Source: Fodinisporobacter ferrooxydans (GTDB taxonomy: Bacteria; Bacillota; Bacilli; Tumebacillales; MYW30-H2). Taken from it: a DNA stretch of 64,000 nucleotides. The stretch is from the NCBI RefSeq assembly GCF_022818495.1, contig NZ_CP089291.1:2683501-2747500 (forward strand). Reading direction: 5' to 3'. Each line of letters starts with the position of its first letter. Position 1 is the stretch's first letter. The notes below the pieces were generated by a model. It had not been told where the DNA came from. It made no database searches and saw only the letters and a program-made list of their open reading frames with translations. The position numbers were made by a program, and so were the translations under genes. Shown piece after piece: positions 56,140 through 64,000 of this stretch.

Positions 56140-57045
56140 ATGGCGATCGATTTGTCAGAATTATTTAATGGGATCAGCGTGAGTTCCATTCTGTTGTTAA
56201 TGGCTTTAGGACTGGCGATCACATTCGGGCTCATGAAAATTATCAATATGGCCCATGGGGAACTGATGATGATCGGCTCATATGTCACATATGTCACGCA
56301 AAAATGGTTCACAGAGCCTTGGTTGGCGCATTATCAGGGCATATATCTGTTTGTCGCAATCGTGTTTGCCTTTATCGTTTCCGGATTGGTTGGCTATGGA
56401 ATGGAAGTTGTTTTGATCCGCCGTCTCTACCAGCGGCCTCTTGATAGTTTATTGGCAACATGGGGTGTAAGTCTTATTTTGCAGCAATTGGCCAGAAATA
56501 TTTTTGGCGCTCCCAATGTTGCTGTGGTGGCTCCCCAATGGCTGGAAGGCGGAGTGACTGTAATGCCGGGATTGGTGCTGCCATATAGCCGTATTTTTAT
56601 TATCGCACTTGTTTGCCTATGTTTTATCGGATTGGTGTTTTATTTTGGATTTACAAGGCAAGGCAGACGCATGCGCGCGGTGATGCAAAATCGGCAAATG
56701 GCTGCGTGTTTGGGAATCTCGACGCGGCGAATGGATGCATGGACGTTTGCTCTAGGTTCCGGGCTTGCCGGAATTGCCGGCAGTGCGTTGACGCTGTTGG
56801 GGCCCATTGGTCCATCGATCGGCACACACTATATAGTAGATGCGTTTATGGTTGTTGTGGCAGGCGGAGTTGGAACACTGATCGGAACGATTGCAGGTGC
56901 CCTTGGCATTGGAATGTCCAATACGCTGCTGGAGTTTTTTACAAATCCATCCATTGGAAAAGTATTGGTCTTCACATTGGTGATTGTATTTCTACAGTGG
57001 AAGCCGGCCGGTTTGTTCGACTTAAAGACGAGATCATTGGATTAG
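56140..57045 (+). CDS. urtB: urea ABC transporter permease UrtB
   Basis: 301 residues, LivH-type inner-membrane permease with about eight hydrophobic segments; ALGLAITFGLMKIINMAHGELMMIGSY, RPLDSLLATWGVSLILQQ and VVAGGVGTLIGTIAGAL are the UrtB marks. Start at ATG 56140 after GAGGTGGAG. urtC follows after 13 bases. Confidence 0.94.
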   Translation: MAIDLSELFNGISVSSILLLMALGLAITFGLMKIINMAHGELMMIGSYVTYVTQKWFTEPWLAHYQGIYLFVAIVFAFIVSGLVGYGMEVVLIRRLYQRPLDSLLATWGVSLILQQLARNIFGAPNVAVVAPQWLEGGVTVMPGLVLPYSRIFIIALVCLCFIGLVFYFGFTRQGRRMRAVMQNRQMAACLGISTRRMDAWTFALGSGLAGIAGSALTLLGPIGPSIGTHYIVDAFMVVVAGGVGTLIGTIAGALGIGMSNTLLEFFTNPSIGKVLVFTLVIVFLQWKPAGLFDLKTRSLD

Positions 57046-57058
57046 GGGGGTATGCAGG

Positions 57059-58135
57059 ATGGGAGGCAAAACCCGAATCATCCTGTTCGCGGGTTACGGT
57101 GTATTGTTTCTGGCGCCGCTTATAACAAATCAGTTTCAAATCAATCTGCTCGGCCGTTTTCTTGCTTATGGAATTCTCGCTTTGGGTATCGATTTGATCT
57201 GGGGATATACAGGAATCTTAAGTCTCGGCCATGGGGTTTATTTTGGGCTGGGCGCCTATTGCATGGCGATGTATTTGAAACTGGAAGCGGCAGGGACGCG
57301 CTTGCCGGACTTTATGGAATGGAGCGGAGTGACACACATGCCGGCGTTCTGGCAACCGTTTCATAGTTTTCTCTTCGCGTTTCTGAGTTCTGTGCTTCTG
57401 CCGTTGTTGCTGGCGGCAGTGGTCGGGTATCTATCCTTTCGCAGCCGGATTCGCAATGTGTATTTTTCCATTTTGTCGCAAGCTCTGGTCATCATCGTTA
57501 CAACATTGCTCATCGGAGAACAGGGATATACGGGCGGAACCAACGGTTTGACCGATTTTGCCACAGTATTTGGCCAGTCGCTCTCCAGCCCTTGGACACA
57601 GACGATTCTCTATGTCATTACTTTGCTCGTGCTCGGCCTTGTATACGTACTTTCCGCGTGCATTGTTTCCAGTCGTTTGGGGAGAGTGCTTGTTTCCATT
57701 CGAGACGGGGAAAACCGCCTGCGTTTTCTCGGATATGATCCCGTTCGCTATAAGACATTTGTTTACGCCTTTTCTGGAGGAATTGCCGGGCTGGCGGGAG
57801 CGCTGTGTGTGCTGCAGGTCGGTATTATTAGTCCGGGCATGATGGATATCGTTCCATCTGTCGAGATGGTGTTGTGGGTGGCCCTTGGCGGTAGAGGAAC
57901 GTTGTATGGAGCGGTGATCGGCGCTCTGCTTATGAACATTGCAAAAAGTACATTTAGCGACGCGTTTCCGGATATTTGGCTGTTTTTCCTGGGCGGATTG
58001 TTTGTAGCAGTGGTCGCATTCATGCAGGACGGAATCGTTGGTGTCGTCAAACGTTCTTTCATTTTTTTCGAAAATCGGTTCGGAGGTGTGGCCCGTGAGC
58101 GCAGACGTCTTGCAAATCAACAGCATCAAAGTTGA
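57059..58135 (+). CDS. urtC: urea ABC transporter permease UrtC
   Basis: 358 residues, LivM-type permease: GIDLIWGYTGILSLGHGVYFGLGAYCMAMYLKL, GGTNGLTDF, and SPGMMDIVPSVEMVLWVALGGRGTLYGAVIGA, which identify UrtC. GGGGGG stands before the ATG. The C-terminus overlaps the urtD start by 41 bases. Confidence 0.94.
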   Translation: MGGKTRIILFAGYGVLFLAPLITNQFQINLLGRFLAYGILALGIDLIWGYTGILSLGHGVYFGLGAYCMAMYLKLEAAGTRLPDFMEWSGVTHMPAFWQPFHSFLFAFLSSVLLPLLLAAVVGYLSFRSRIRNVYFSILSQALVIIVTTLLIGEQGYTGGTNGLTDFATVFGQSLSSPWTQTILYVITLLVLGLVYVLSACIVSSRLGRVLVSIRDGENRLRFLGYDPVRYKTFVYAFSGGIAGLAGALCVLQVGIISPGMMDIVPSVEMVLWVALGGRGTLYGAVIGALLMNIAKSTFSDAFPDIWLFFLGGLFVAVVAFMQDGIVGVVKRSFIFFENRFGGVARERRRLANQQHQS

Positions 58136-58862
58136 GTTTGAACGGTTTATAGCCATCCAGGATTTTTCCATGGCCATACAGAGCCGCCAGTTGTTGTTTT
58201 TAATTGGCCCAAATGGCGCCGGAAAGACGACTTTGCTCGATGTGATTTGCGGGAAAGTCAAACCGGTCAGCGGGGAAGTTGTTTTAAACGACACTTACAA
58301 TCTTGTGAAATATAAGGAACATCAAATCGTGGAACTGGGAATTGGCAGAAAATTTCAGGCCCCGTCTGTTTTTGAGCAGTTGACAGTGCAGGAAAATATG
58401 GAAATCGCTTTGAAACAATCCCGCCGGCTCTGGAGACTTTTGCGAACGAGGCGTGCAAAGGAGGAACAGGAAACGATCGCCGATCGTTTGGCGCAAATGA
58501 GCCTTTATGAGAAAAAACAGCAGCAGGCGAAAGCATTATCACACGGGGAAAAGCAATGGCTTGAAATCGCAATGGTTTTGGCATTGGAGCCGCATCTGAT
58601 TTTATTGGATGAACCGGTTGCCGGCATGAGCAAAGGGGAAACAGAAAAAACGGGACAATTGCTGAAAGACATCGCGACGGAAAAGACGGTTGTCGTTGTC
58701 GAACATGATATGCACTTTGTGCGTTCCTTTGCCGATCGAGTGACTGTGATGCATGAAGGCCGAATGTTGTGCGATGGTTCTGTAGAAGAAATACAGAACA
58801 ACCCGATCGTACAACAAGTATATCTTGGGCAAAGGAGGGAAAGGATGCATGCTGCAGGTTGA
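58095..58862 (+). CDS. urtD: urea ABC transporter ATPase UrtD
   Basis: 255 residues from GTG 58095, with GGAGGTG 8 bases upstream. LivG-type ATPase: Walker A GPNGAGKTT, GRKFQAPSVFEQLTVQENMEIAL, signature LSHGEKQWLEIAM and Walker B LILLDEPVAGM. It pairs with UrtE to energise uptake. The 3' end overlaps urtE. Confidence 0.93.
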   Translation: MSADVLQINSIKVEFERFIAIQDFSMAIQSRQLLFLIGPNGAGKTTLLDVICGKVKPVSGEVVLNDTYNLVKYKEHQIVELGIGRKFQAPSVFEQLTVQENMEIALKQSRRLWRLLRTRRAKEEQETIADRLAQMSLYEKKQQQAKALSHGEKQWLEIAMVLALEPHLILLDEPVAGMSKGETEKTGQLLKDIATEKTVVVVEHDMHFVRSFADRVTVMHEGRMLCDGSVEEIQNNPIVQQVYLGQRRERMHAAG

Positions 58863-59559
58863 GAACTTGGAAGTTTGCTATGGGCAAAGTGCAGTCTTGC
58901 GAGATGTCAGCATGTCTGTTGCCAAAGGAGCCGTCACATGTCTTTTGGGCCGCAACGGCGTAGGAAAAACTACGCTGATCAAGACAATTATGGGTCTTTT
59001 AAAAGCGCGGCGCGGGAATATTTTTTGGAATGAACGGGAAATCAATCGCTTGCTTCCTGAGGAACGTGCTAGAATGGGAATTGGATATGTTCCACAAGGA
59101 AGGGAGATTTTTCCCTTTTTGACAGTAGAGGAAAATTTATTATTGGGTCTAGAGGTTTTAAAACACAGCAAAGAGCGAAAAAACAACAAATCGATTCCGG
59201 ATTTTATTTACGAGCTGTTCCCTGTACTCAGACAAATGTTGAGTCGCAAAGGCGGATCATTAAGCGGCGGGCAGCAGCAGCAATTGGCAATCGCCCGCGC
59301 CCTCGTCGGAAATCCTTCCCTTTTGTTGTTGGATGAGCCGCGGGAGGGAGTACAACCTTCGATCGTGCTGGAAATCGAACAAGCGATCCGAATTGTCAAA
59401 CAACAGAAGGAAACCGGTATAGTATTAGTGGAGCAAAGTGTTGAATTTGCAATGGAAGTGGCCGATTCGTATTTTGTATTGGAGAAGGGGGAAATGATCG
59501 AAAGCGGAACAACAGAGGACATGAATCTTGCCACATTACAGGAGTACATAGCCATTTGA
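58849..59559 (+). CDS. urtE: urea ABC transporter ATPase UrtE
   Basis: 236 residues from ATG 58849, 9 bases after AAAGGAGGG. LivF-type ATPase: [15 protein letters not shown], Walker [29 protein letters not shown], signature [16 protein letters not shown] and Walker [16 protein letters not shown], the last stretch being specific for UrtE. Followed after 13 bases by ureA, joining import to hydrolysis. Confidence 0.94.
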   Translation: MLQVENLEVCYGQSAVLRDVSMSVAKGAVTCLLGRNGVGKTTLIKTIMGLLKARRGNIFWNEREINRLLPEERARMGIGYVPQGREIFPFLTVEENLLLGLEVLKHSKERKNNKSIPDFIYELFPVLRQMLSRKGGSLSGGQQQQLAIARALVGNPSLLLLDEPREGVQPSIVLEIEQAIRIVKQQKETGIVLVEQSVEFAMEVADSYFVLEKGEMIESGTTEDMNLATLQEYIAI

Positions 59560-59572
59560 AAGGAGTACTTCC

Positions 59573-59887
59573 ATGCATTTGACGGAACGGGAAAAAGAAA
59601 AGTTGTTGATTGTGGTTGCCGCGGATCTTGCCCGGCGCAGACAACGGCGCGGTTTAAAACTAAACTATCCGGAAGCGATCGCCATTCTCACGTATGAAAT
59701 TCTGGAAGGCGCGCGGGATGGCAAGACAGTTGCCGAATTGATGCAGTATGGAAAGACGATTTTAAGCGAACAGGACGTGATGGAAGGTGTTGCTTCCATG
59801 ATTGAGGAAGTGCAAGTGGAAGCTACATTTCCGGATGGCACGAAGCTTGTGACGATCCATGAACCGATTCGTTCAGTCGTTTCGTAA
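59573..59887 (+). CDS. ureA: urease subunit gamma
   Basis: 104 residues, the usual 100-residue gamma subunit: [68 protein letters not shown]. It is a separate protein here, not fused to beta. AAAGGAG 9 bases before the ATG. Confidence 0.95.
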   Translation: MHLTEREKEKLLIVVAADLARRRQRRGLKLNYPEAIAILTYEILEGARDGKTVAELMQYGKTILSEQDVMEGVASMIEEVQVEATFPDGTKLVTIHEPIRSVVS

Positions 59888-59958
59888 GGATTGTTTGATT
59901 GCCTGTAGCAATCTATCTATACGGCAATTTTGCGGAATGCGGAAAGGAAGCGCAGGAT

Positions 59959-62040
59959 ATGGAGGAAATGAAACCTGGCGAATACCGATTGGCACAAGGG
60001 GATGTTCGACTGAATGCCGGACGAAAAACCACCGAGATCCTTGTGATCAATCGCGGCGATCGTCCGATTCAAGTAGGATCCCACTATCATTTTTATGAAG
60101 TCAATCCGGCTCTTGATTTTCCACGGGAACGGACAAAAGGCATGCGCTTGCATATTCCCGCCGGAACAGCTGTCCGCTTTGAACCGGGGGAAGAGAAACG
60201 TGTCTTGCTTACCGCAATCGCAGGCCTTCAACATGTCTATGGACATCAGGGAATGGTCTCCGGCGATGTAAGCTCGGCAGTTGCGGCATATGAAACAGGC
60301 AAACCGGAATCCGCCGGAAAGGAAGCGGCTTGTATTTCCAGAGAAGCATACGCCAGCATGTACGGTCCGACAACAGGAGATAAAGTACGTCTGGCGGATA
60401 CAAATTTGTGGATCGAAGTGGAGCGGGACGCTACCGTTTATGGAGATGAGTGCAAATTTGGCGGGGGAAAAGTATTGCGGGACGGCATGGGGCAGTCCTC
60501 CATCGCAGTGCGGGACGAAGGTGTGCTGGATCTTGTGATTACGAATGCACTGATTCTCGATCATTGGGGAATTGTAAAAGCGGATATCGGCATAAAAGAT
60601 GGAAAAATCGCCGGCATCGGCAAAGCAGGAAATCCTCATACCATGGCTGGCGTTGCGCCACATATGGTGGTTGGTGCGGCAACAGAAGTGATTGCAGGGG
60701 AAGGGAAAATCATTACTGCCGGCGGCGTTGATTCACATATCCACTTTATTTGTCCGCAACAAATCGAAGCAGCTTTATCCTCAGGGATTACGACGATGAT
60801 CGGCGGCGGCACAGGCCCCGCTACCGGTACGAACGCAACGACGTGCACGCCTGGCGCCTGGAACATTCATCGCATGCTTGAGGCTGCGGAAGAGTTTTCG
60901 ATGAATCTCGGATTTCTCGGCAAAGGAAATGCGTCGGGAGAAGCAGCGTTGGAAGAGCAGATTGAAGCGGGGGCCATCGGTTTAAAATTGCACGAAGACT
61001 GGGGTACGACGCCAAAGGCTATCGATACATGTCTCAATGTGGCAGATCGCTATGATGTGCAGGTAGCCATTCATACGGATACGTTAAATGAGGCGGGATT
61101 TGTGGAAGACACGATCCGCGCCATCGGCGGACGAACGATTCATACATACCACACAGAAGGCGCAGGCGGAGGACATGCGCCGGATATTATTCGTTTGGCA
61201 GGTGAAACAAATGTCATTCCATCCTCTACGAATCCTACCCGTCCATTTACGATCAATACGATTGAAGAACATCTCGATATGTTGATGGTGTGCCATCATT
61301 TGGACAGCAGGATTCCGGAGGACGTGGCATTCGCCGATTCCCGCATCCGGCCGGAAACGATTGCGGCAGAAGATATTCTGCACGATCTCGGTGTATTGAG
61401 CATTATCAGTTCTGATTCCCAAGCAATGGGGAGAGTGGGTGAAGTGATCCTGCGCACCTGGCAGACGGCTGACAAGATGAAGCAACAACGCGGATCTTTG
61501 CCTGAGGAATCCGGCGAAAATGACAATGTGCGCGTCAAACGTTATGTCGCAAAATATACGATCAATCCGGCGATCGCACACGGAGTGAGCGACTATGTAG
61601 GATCGGTGGAAGTTGGAAAATGGGCGGATCTAGTCGTCTGGAAACCGGCATTTTTTGGGGTCAAGCCGGAACTCATCCTGAAAGGCGGCATGATCGCACA
61701 TGCGGCGATGGGAGACGCGAATGCTTCGATTCCTACACCGCAGCCGGTTTTTGGCCGACCCATGTTTGCCGCATTCGGCAAAACCAAACATGCCTGTTCG
61801 ATCACGTTTGTATCAAAGGCGGCATTGAATCTGGGCATCCCGGAGCAACTGGGGCTGCAAAAGACGATTTTGCCGGTGAAACGCTGTCGTACGATTGGAA
61901 AAAAGGACATGCAACACAATCACTATACACCGTCGATTGCAGTCGATCCGGAAACATACCAGGTGAAAGTCGATGGCGAATGGATCACCTGTGAACCTTC
62001 CGAACGGCTCCCGATGGCGCAGCGATATTTTTTGTTCTGA
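59959..62040 (+). CDS. ureC: fused urease beta-alpha subunit (UreB-UreC)
   Basis: 693 residues from ATG 59959 (AAAGGAAG 9 bases upstream); an in-frame TTG at 59899 would add 20. Residues about 4-105 are a complete UreB ([51 protein letters not shown]); a 20-residue linker leads without a stop into a complete UreC (about 126-693). Active-site elements: HIHFICPQQ nickel His, carbamylated Lys in [31 protein letters not shown], and the flap Cys in VCHHLD. It hydrolyses urea to ammonia and carbamate. Fusion of beta to alpha, with gamma free, is not the common bacterial layout (three proteins) nor the Helicobacter one (gamma-beta). Confidence 0.93.
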   Translation: MEEMKPGEYRLAQGDVRLNAGRKTTEILVINRGDRPIQVGSHYHFYEVNPALDFPRERTKGMRLHIPAGTAVRFEPGEEKRVLLTAIAGLQHVYGHQGMVSGDVSSAVAAYETGKPESAGKEAACISREAYASMYGPTTGDKVRLADTNLWIEVERDATVYGDECKFGGGKVLRDGMGQSSIAVRDEGVLDLVITNALILDHWGIVKADIGIKDGKIAGIGKAGNPHTMAGVAPHMVVGAATEVIAGEGKIITAGGVDSHIHFICPQQIEAALSSGITTMIGGGTGPATGTNATTCTPGAWNIHRMLEAAEEFSMNLGFLGKGNASGEAALEEQIEAGAIGLKLHEDWGTTPKAIDTCLNVADRYDVQVAIHTDTLNEAGFVEDTIRAIGGRTIHTYHTEGAGGGHAPDIIRLAGETNVIPSSTNPTRPFTINTIEEHLDMLMVCHHLDSRIPEDVAFADSRIRPETIAAEDILHDLGVLSIISSDSQAMGRVGEVILRTWQTADKMKQQRGSLPEESGENDNVRVKRYVAKYTINPAIAHGVSDYVGSVEVGKWADLVVWKPAFFGVKPELILKGGMIAHAAMGDANASIPTPQPVFGRPMFAAFGKTKHACSITFVSKAALNLGIPEQLGLQKTILPVKRCRTIGKKDMQHNHYTPSIAVDPETYQVKVDGEWITCEPSERLPMAQRYFLF

Positions 62041-62052
62041 GTGGTGAGCAGG

Positions 62053-62754
62053 ATGATGTCATTACCGTTGTTGCAATTGTTGGACTCTGCTTGTCCAACA
62101 GGCGCTTTTTCACACTCATTTGGCATGGAAACGGCGATTCAGGAAGGATCGATTGTCAATTCGGATGGGTTGCTCGAATGGTTGACCGTATATTTGCAGC
62201 AAGGCCTTGCAATGACTGACGGTATCGCTCTGTCCCTGGCATATTCGTATGCAGATGCAATCCTGGAGAATACAACGATTTGGCAAAACATAGCTGCACT
62301 CGATCGTCGCCTCTATATCTCCAAGTTGGCAAGAGAATCACGGGACGGCAGTGTCAAAATCGGGAAACGCTATTTGGATTTGGTTTTGCAGTTGTATCCG
62401 GAAATCCCGTTGCAACACTATCGAGAGCAGATTCGCCAACACATTTGTACAGGTAATTCTTGCATTGTGCATGCATTTGTCTGTGTATTTTTAAAGGAGA
62501 CATTGGAAAGTACGATTTCCAGCTATTTTTATACAAGCGTCAACAGTCTTGTACAAAACGCGATCCGCTCCATGAGTCTCGGACAAACGGAAGGGCAAAA
62601 AGTGCTGCGGCGAATGCTGCCTGTCATTGCGGATACGGCAAATGGAATCGCATGGAAAAAGCCCTCCATCGATGGATGGCACAGCAATCATATCTTTCAG
62701 GAAATTGCCTCCATGCGCCATGAACATCTGTATTCCCGATTGTTTATGTCATAA
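62053..62754 (+). CDS. ureF: urease accessory protein UreF
   Basis: 233 residues. All-helical chaperone that, with UreD and UreG, delivers nickel. LLQLLDSACPTGAFSHSFGMETAIQEG is the family signature; later VNSLVQNAIRSMSLGQTEGQKVL. The start is set at ATG 62053 with GGTGAGCAGG upstream; GTG codons at 62041 and 62044 are alternatives. ureE is not found between ureC and ureF. Confidence 0.9.
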   Translation: MMSLPLLQLLDSACPTGAFSHSFGMETAIQEGSIVNSDGLLEWLTVYLQQGLAMTDGIALSLAYSYADAILENTTIWQNIAALDRRLYISKLARESRDGSVKIGKRYLDLVLQLYPEIPLQHYREQIRQHICTGNSCIVHAFVCVFLKETLESTISSYFYTSVNSLVQNAIRSMSLGQTEGQKVLRRMLPVIADTANGIAWKKPSIDGWHSNHIFQEIASMRHEHLYSRLFMS

Positions 62755-62860
62755 GTCTGTAAAGTCTGTAAGTTCAGGAAAGTTGGTACCCGATCTTTGA
62801 TTCAGAAAATCGGCAGGCGTATCGCCGCAATCTATTTCGAACATTGAAGGAGGCATCTGT

Positions 62861-63547
62861 ATGTGTCAAGGACAAGGACATTCCCATCATCATGCGGAAT
62901 GGAATGCACGAGGGTTTCAAGGCGGCAGGCCTTTGCGCGTGGGCATCGGCGGCCCTGTAGGGTCGGGAAAAACGGCACTTGTGGAAAAATTGTCGGAACA
63001 TTTGAAACAATCCTTTAGCATCGGTGTCATTACGAATGATATCTATACAAAAGAAGATGCGGAAATTTTAGTTCGTACTGGCGTCTTGCCGACGGAACGG
63101 ATCATCGGTGTGGAGACGGGGGGCTGCCCTCATACGGCGATTCGGGAAGATGCTTCGATGAATTTTGATGCGATTGAAGAACTGGAACGTCGCTTCCCGG
63201 ATCTCGATCTGATATTTATTGAAAGCGGCGGAGATAATCTGGCGGCAGCTTTCAGCCCGGAATTGGTAGATGTATTTATTTACATTATCGATGTGGCGCA
63301 AGGGGAGAAAATTCCCAGAAAAGGCGGCCCTGGCATTATGCGATCCGATTTGTTGGTGATCAATAAAATTGATCTGGCAACATATGTCCGCGCAAGTCTG
63401 GAAGTGATGGAGCGGGATGCAAGACAGATGCGCGGCGACAAGCCTTTTGTGTTTACCAATTTGCATGATTTGATCGGCGTTCCCGAGATTGCTCATTGGT
63501 TGTCACATCAATATCAAGACAATCATCCAATCGAAATTTCCCGATGA
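62861..63547 (+). CDS. ureG: urease accessory GTPase UreG
   Basis: 228 residues. SIMIBI GTPase: G1 [15 protein letters not shown], nickel CPH in [32 protein letters not shown], and G4 INKIDLA. The N-terminus HSHHHAEW is a short His-rich nickel-binding stretch, which may partly replace UreE. GAAGGAGG 8 bases before the ATG. The stop overlaps ureD. Confidence 0.95.
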   Translation: MCQGQGHSHHHAEWNARGFQGGRPLRVGIGGPVGSGKTALVEKLSEHLKQSFSIGVITNDIYTKEDAEILVRTGVLPTERIIGVETGGCPHTAIREDASMNFDAIEELERRFPDLDLIFIESGGDNLAAAFSPELVDVFIYIIDVAQGEKIPRKGGPGIMRSDLLVINKIDLATYVRASLEVMERDARQMRGDKPFVFTNLHDLIGVPEIAHWLSHQYQDNHPIEISR

Positions 63548-64000
63548 TGAACCATGGGGTATGGCGGGGACGGTTTCAAGCAGTCGTTGGCGGCAAAAGT
63601 CGTCTTGTCGATTCCTATCACCGGGCACCGCTCAAAATAGCCAAGCCGTTTTATGGAGACAGTGGAGAAATCATCTTGTATATGATGGATACATCTCCCG
63701 GAATATTTAACGGCGACACGCAAGAAATCGATTGTACGCTGGAGCAGGGAGTCCATTTGTTGTTGACAAACCAATCTTCCTGCAAATTGCAGCCTTCTGT
63801 AAAACAAGCGGAAAGTCGGCAAACGGTACGGTTTCGCATAGGAGCCAATGCTGTGTTGGAATATTTTCCGGAACCGGTCGTGCCGTTTTGTGGTTCTGAT
63901 TTCCAATCCAGAACGCAAATCGAAATGGAACAAGGCGGCCAGCTGTTTTTCTCCGAAATTCTTACGCCAGGCCGGGCAGGGAAAGGGGAAGTGTTTGAAT
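63544..64000 (+). CDS. ureD: urease accessory protein UreD/UreH (cut by window end)
   Basis: First 152 residues only. Start ATGATG overlaps the ureG stop. [62 protein letters not shown] and [25 protein letters not shown] are UreD motifs. Forms the UreD-F-G complex on apo-urease. Confidence 0.92.
   Translation, partial: MMNHGVWRGRFQAVVGGKSRLVDSYHRAPLKIAKPFYGDSGEIILYMMDTSPGIFNGDTQEIDCTLEQGVHLLLTNQSSCKLQPSVKQAESRQTVRFRIGANAVLEYFPEPVVPFCGSDFQSRTQIEMEQGGQLFFSEILTPGRAGKGEVFE

Overview
The window reads as a chromosomal segment of an endospore-forming Gram-positive bacterium of the Bacillales. Support comes from a tricistronic-type spore germination receptor operon, HemZ, a CymR-like Rrf2 regulator next to a cysteine desulfurase, three T-box leaders, strong AGGAGG-type ribosome binding sites, the alaS-ireB-ruvX-DUF1292-mltG block, and two perfect GlnR/TnrA-type boxes. 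The base composition (mid-40s % GC by eye), selenocysteine genes and urt/ure genes would fit the Alicyclobacillaceae or relatives, but the genus is a guess.

Layout. 1-3420: a secreted Ser/Thr/Gln-rich protein, then selA and a selD that is itself a selenoprotein (in-frame TGA at 2259). 3421-7095: an SH3/amidase cell-wall hydrolase on the minus strand, a small unknown gene and hemZ. 7100-10710: a T-box followed by hisS-aspS, with overlapping Asp (GAC) and His (CAC) specifier codons. 10781-26160: a glycan and surface-protein locus bounded by two copies of a conserved intergenic element. It holds, leftward, a 12-residue-repeat protein, a paralogous protein and a sugar-nucleotidyltransferase; rightward, from a sigma-K-like promoter, it holds five glycosyltransferase genes with one small unknown gene among them, then rfbH, rfbF, rfbG, a 3,5-epimerase and a reductase, which together point to a CDP-3,6-dideoxyhexose of the ascarylose type. 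26180-29546: T-box-controlled glyS and an FMN-binding glutamate-synthase-like protein, both leftward. 29767-35630: a leftward germination receptor operon (gerA, gerC, small D subunit, gerB, and a second frameshifted gerB) and a truncated LysM/deacetylase gene.

35887-40332: rarA, cymR, iscS, a 55-residue zinc-ribbon gene and an AI-2E family transporter. 40386-46927: promoter and T-box of alaS, then ireB, ruvX, DUF1292, mltG, an O-methyltransferase and a small unknown gene. 47113-51865: DUF2062 protein, thiE (minus), ispG and transketolase. 52119-54342: a candidate ECF-sigma promoter with a Gly/Ser-rich membrane protein and a YxcD-like gene, then an HD-GYP-like protein. 54402-64000: nitrogen-controlled region: a GlnR-box promoter, a leader terminator, a 53-residue unknown protein, a second GlnR box, urea ABC transporter urtABCDE, and urease genes ureA, a fused ureB-ureC, ureF, ureG and ureD (cut by the window end). 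Urea is imported and split to ammonia in one apparent operon under nitrogen control.

The most unusual items are the Sec-containing SelD, the paired conserved elements around the glycan locus, the NLTAAS-repeat protein beside it, the ascarylose-type pathway in a spore-former, the beta-alpha urease fusion, and the GlnR-box-driven short leader transcript with its 53-residue protein. No tRNA, rRNA, CRISPR array or insertion sequence was recognised.
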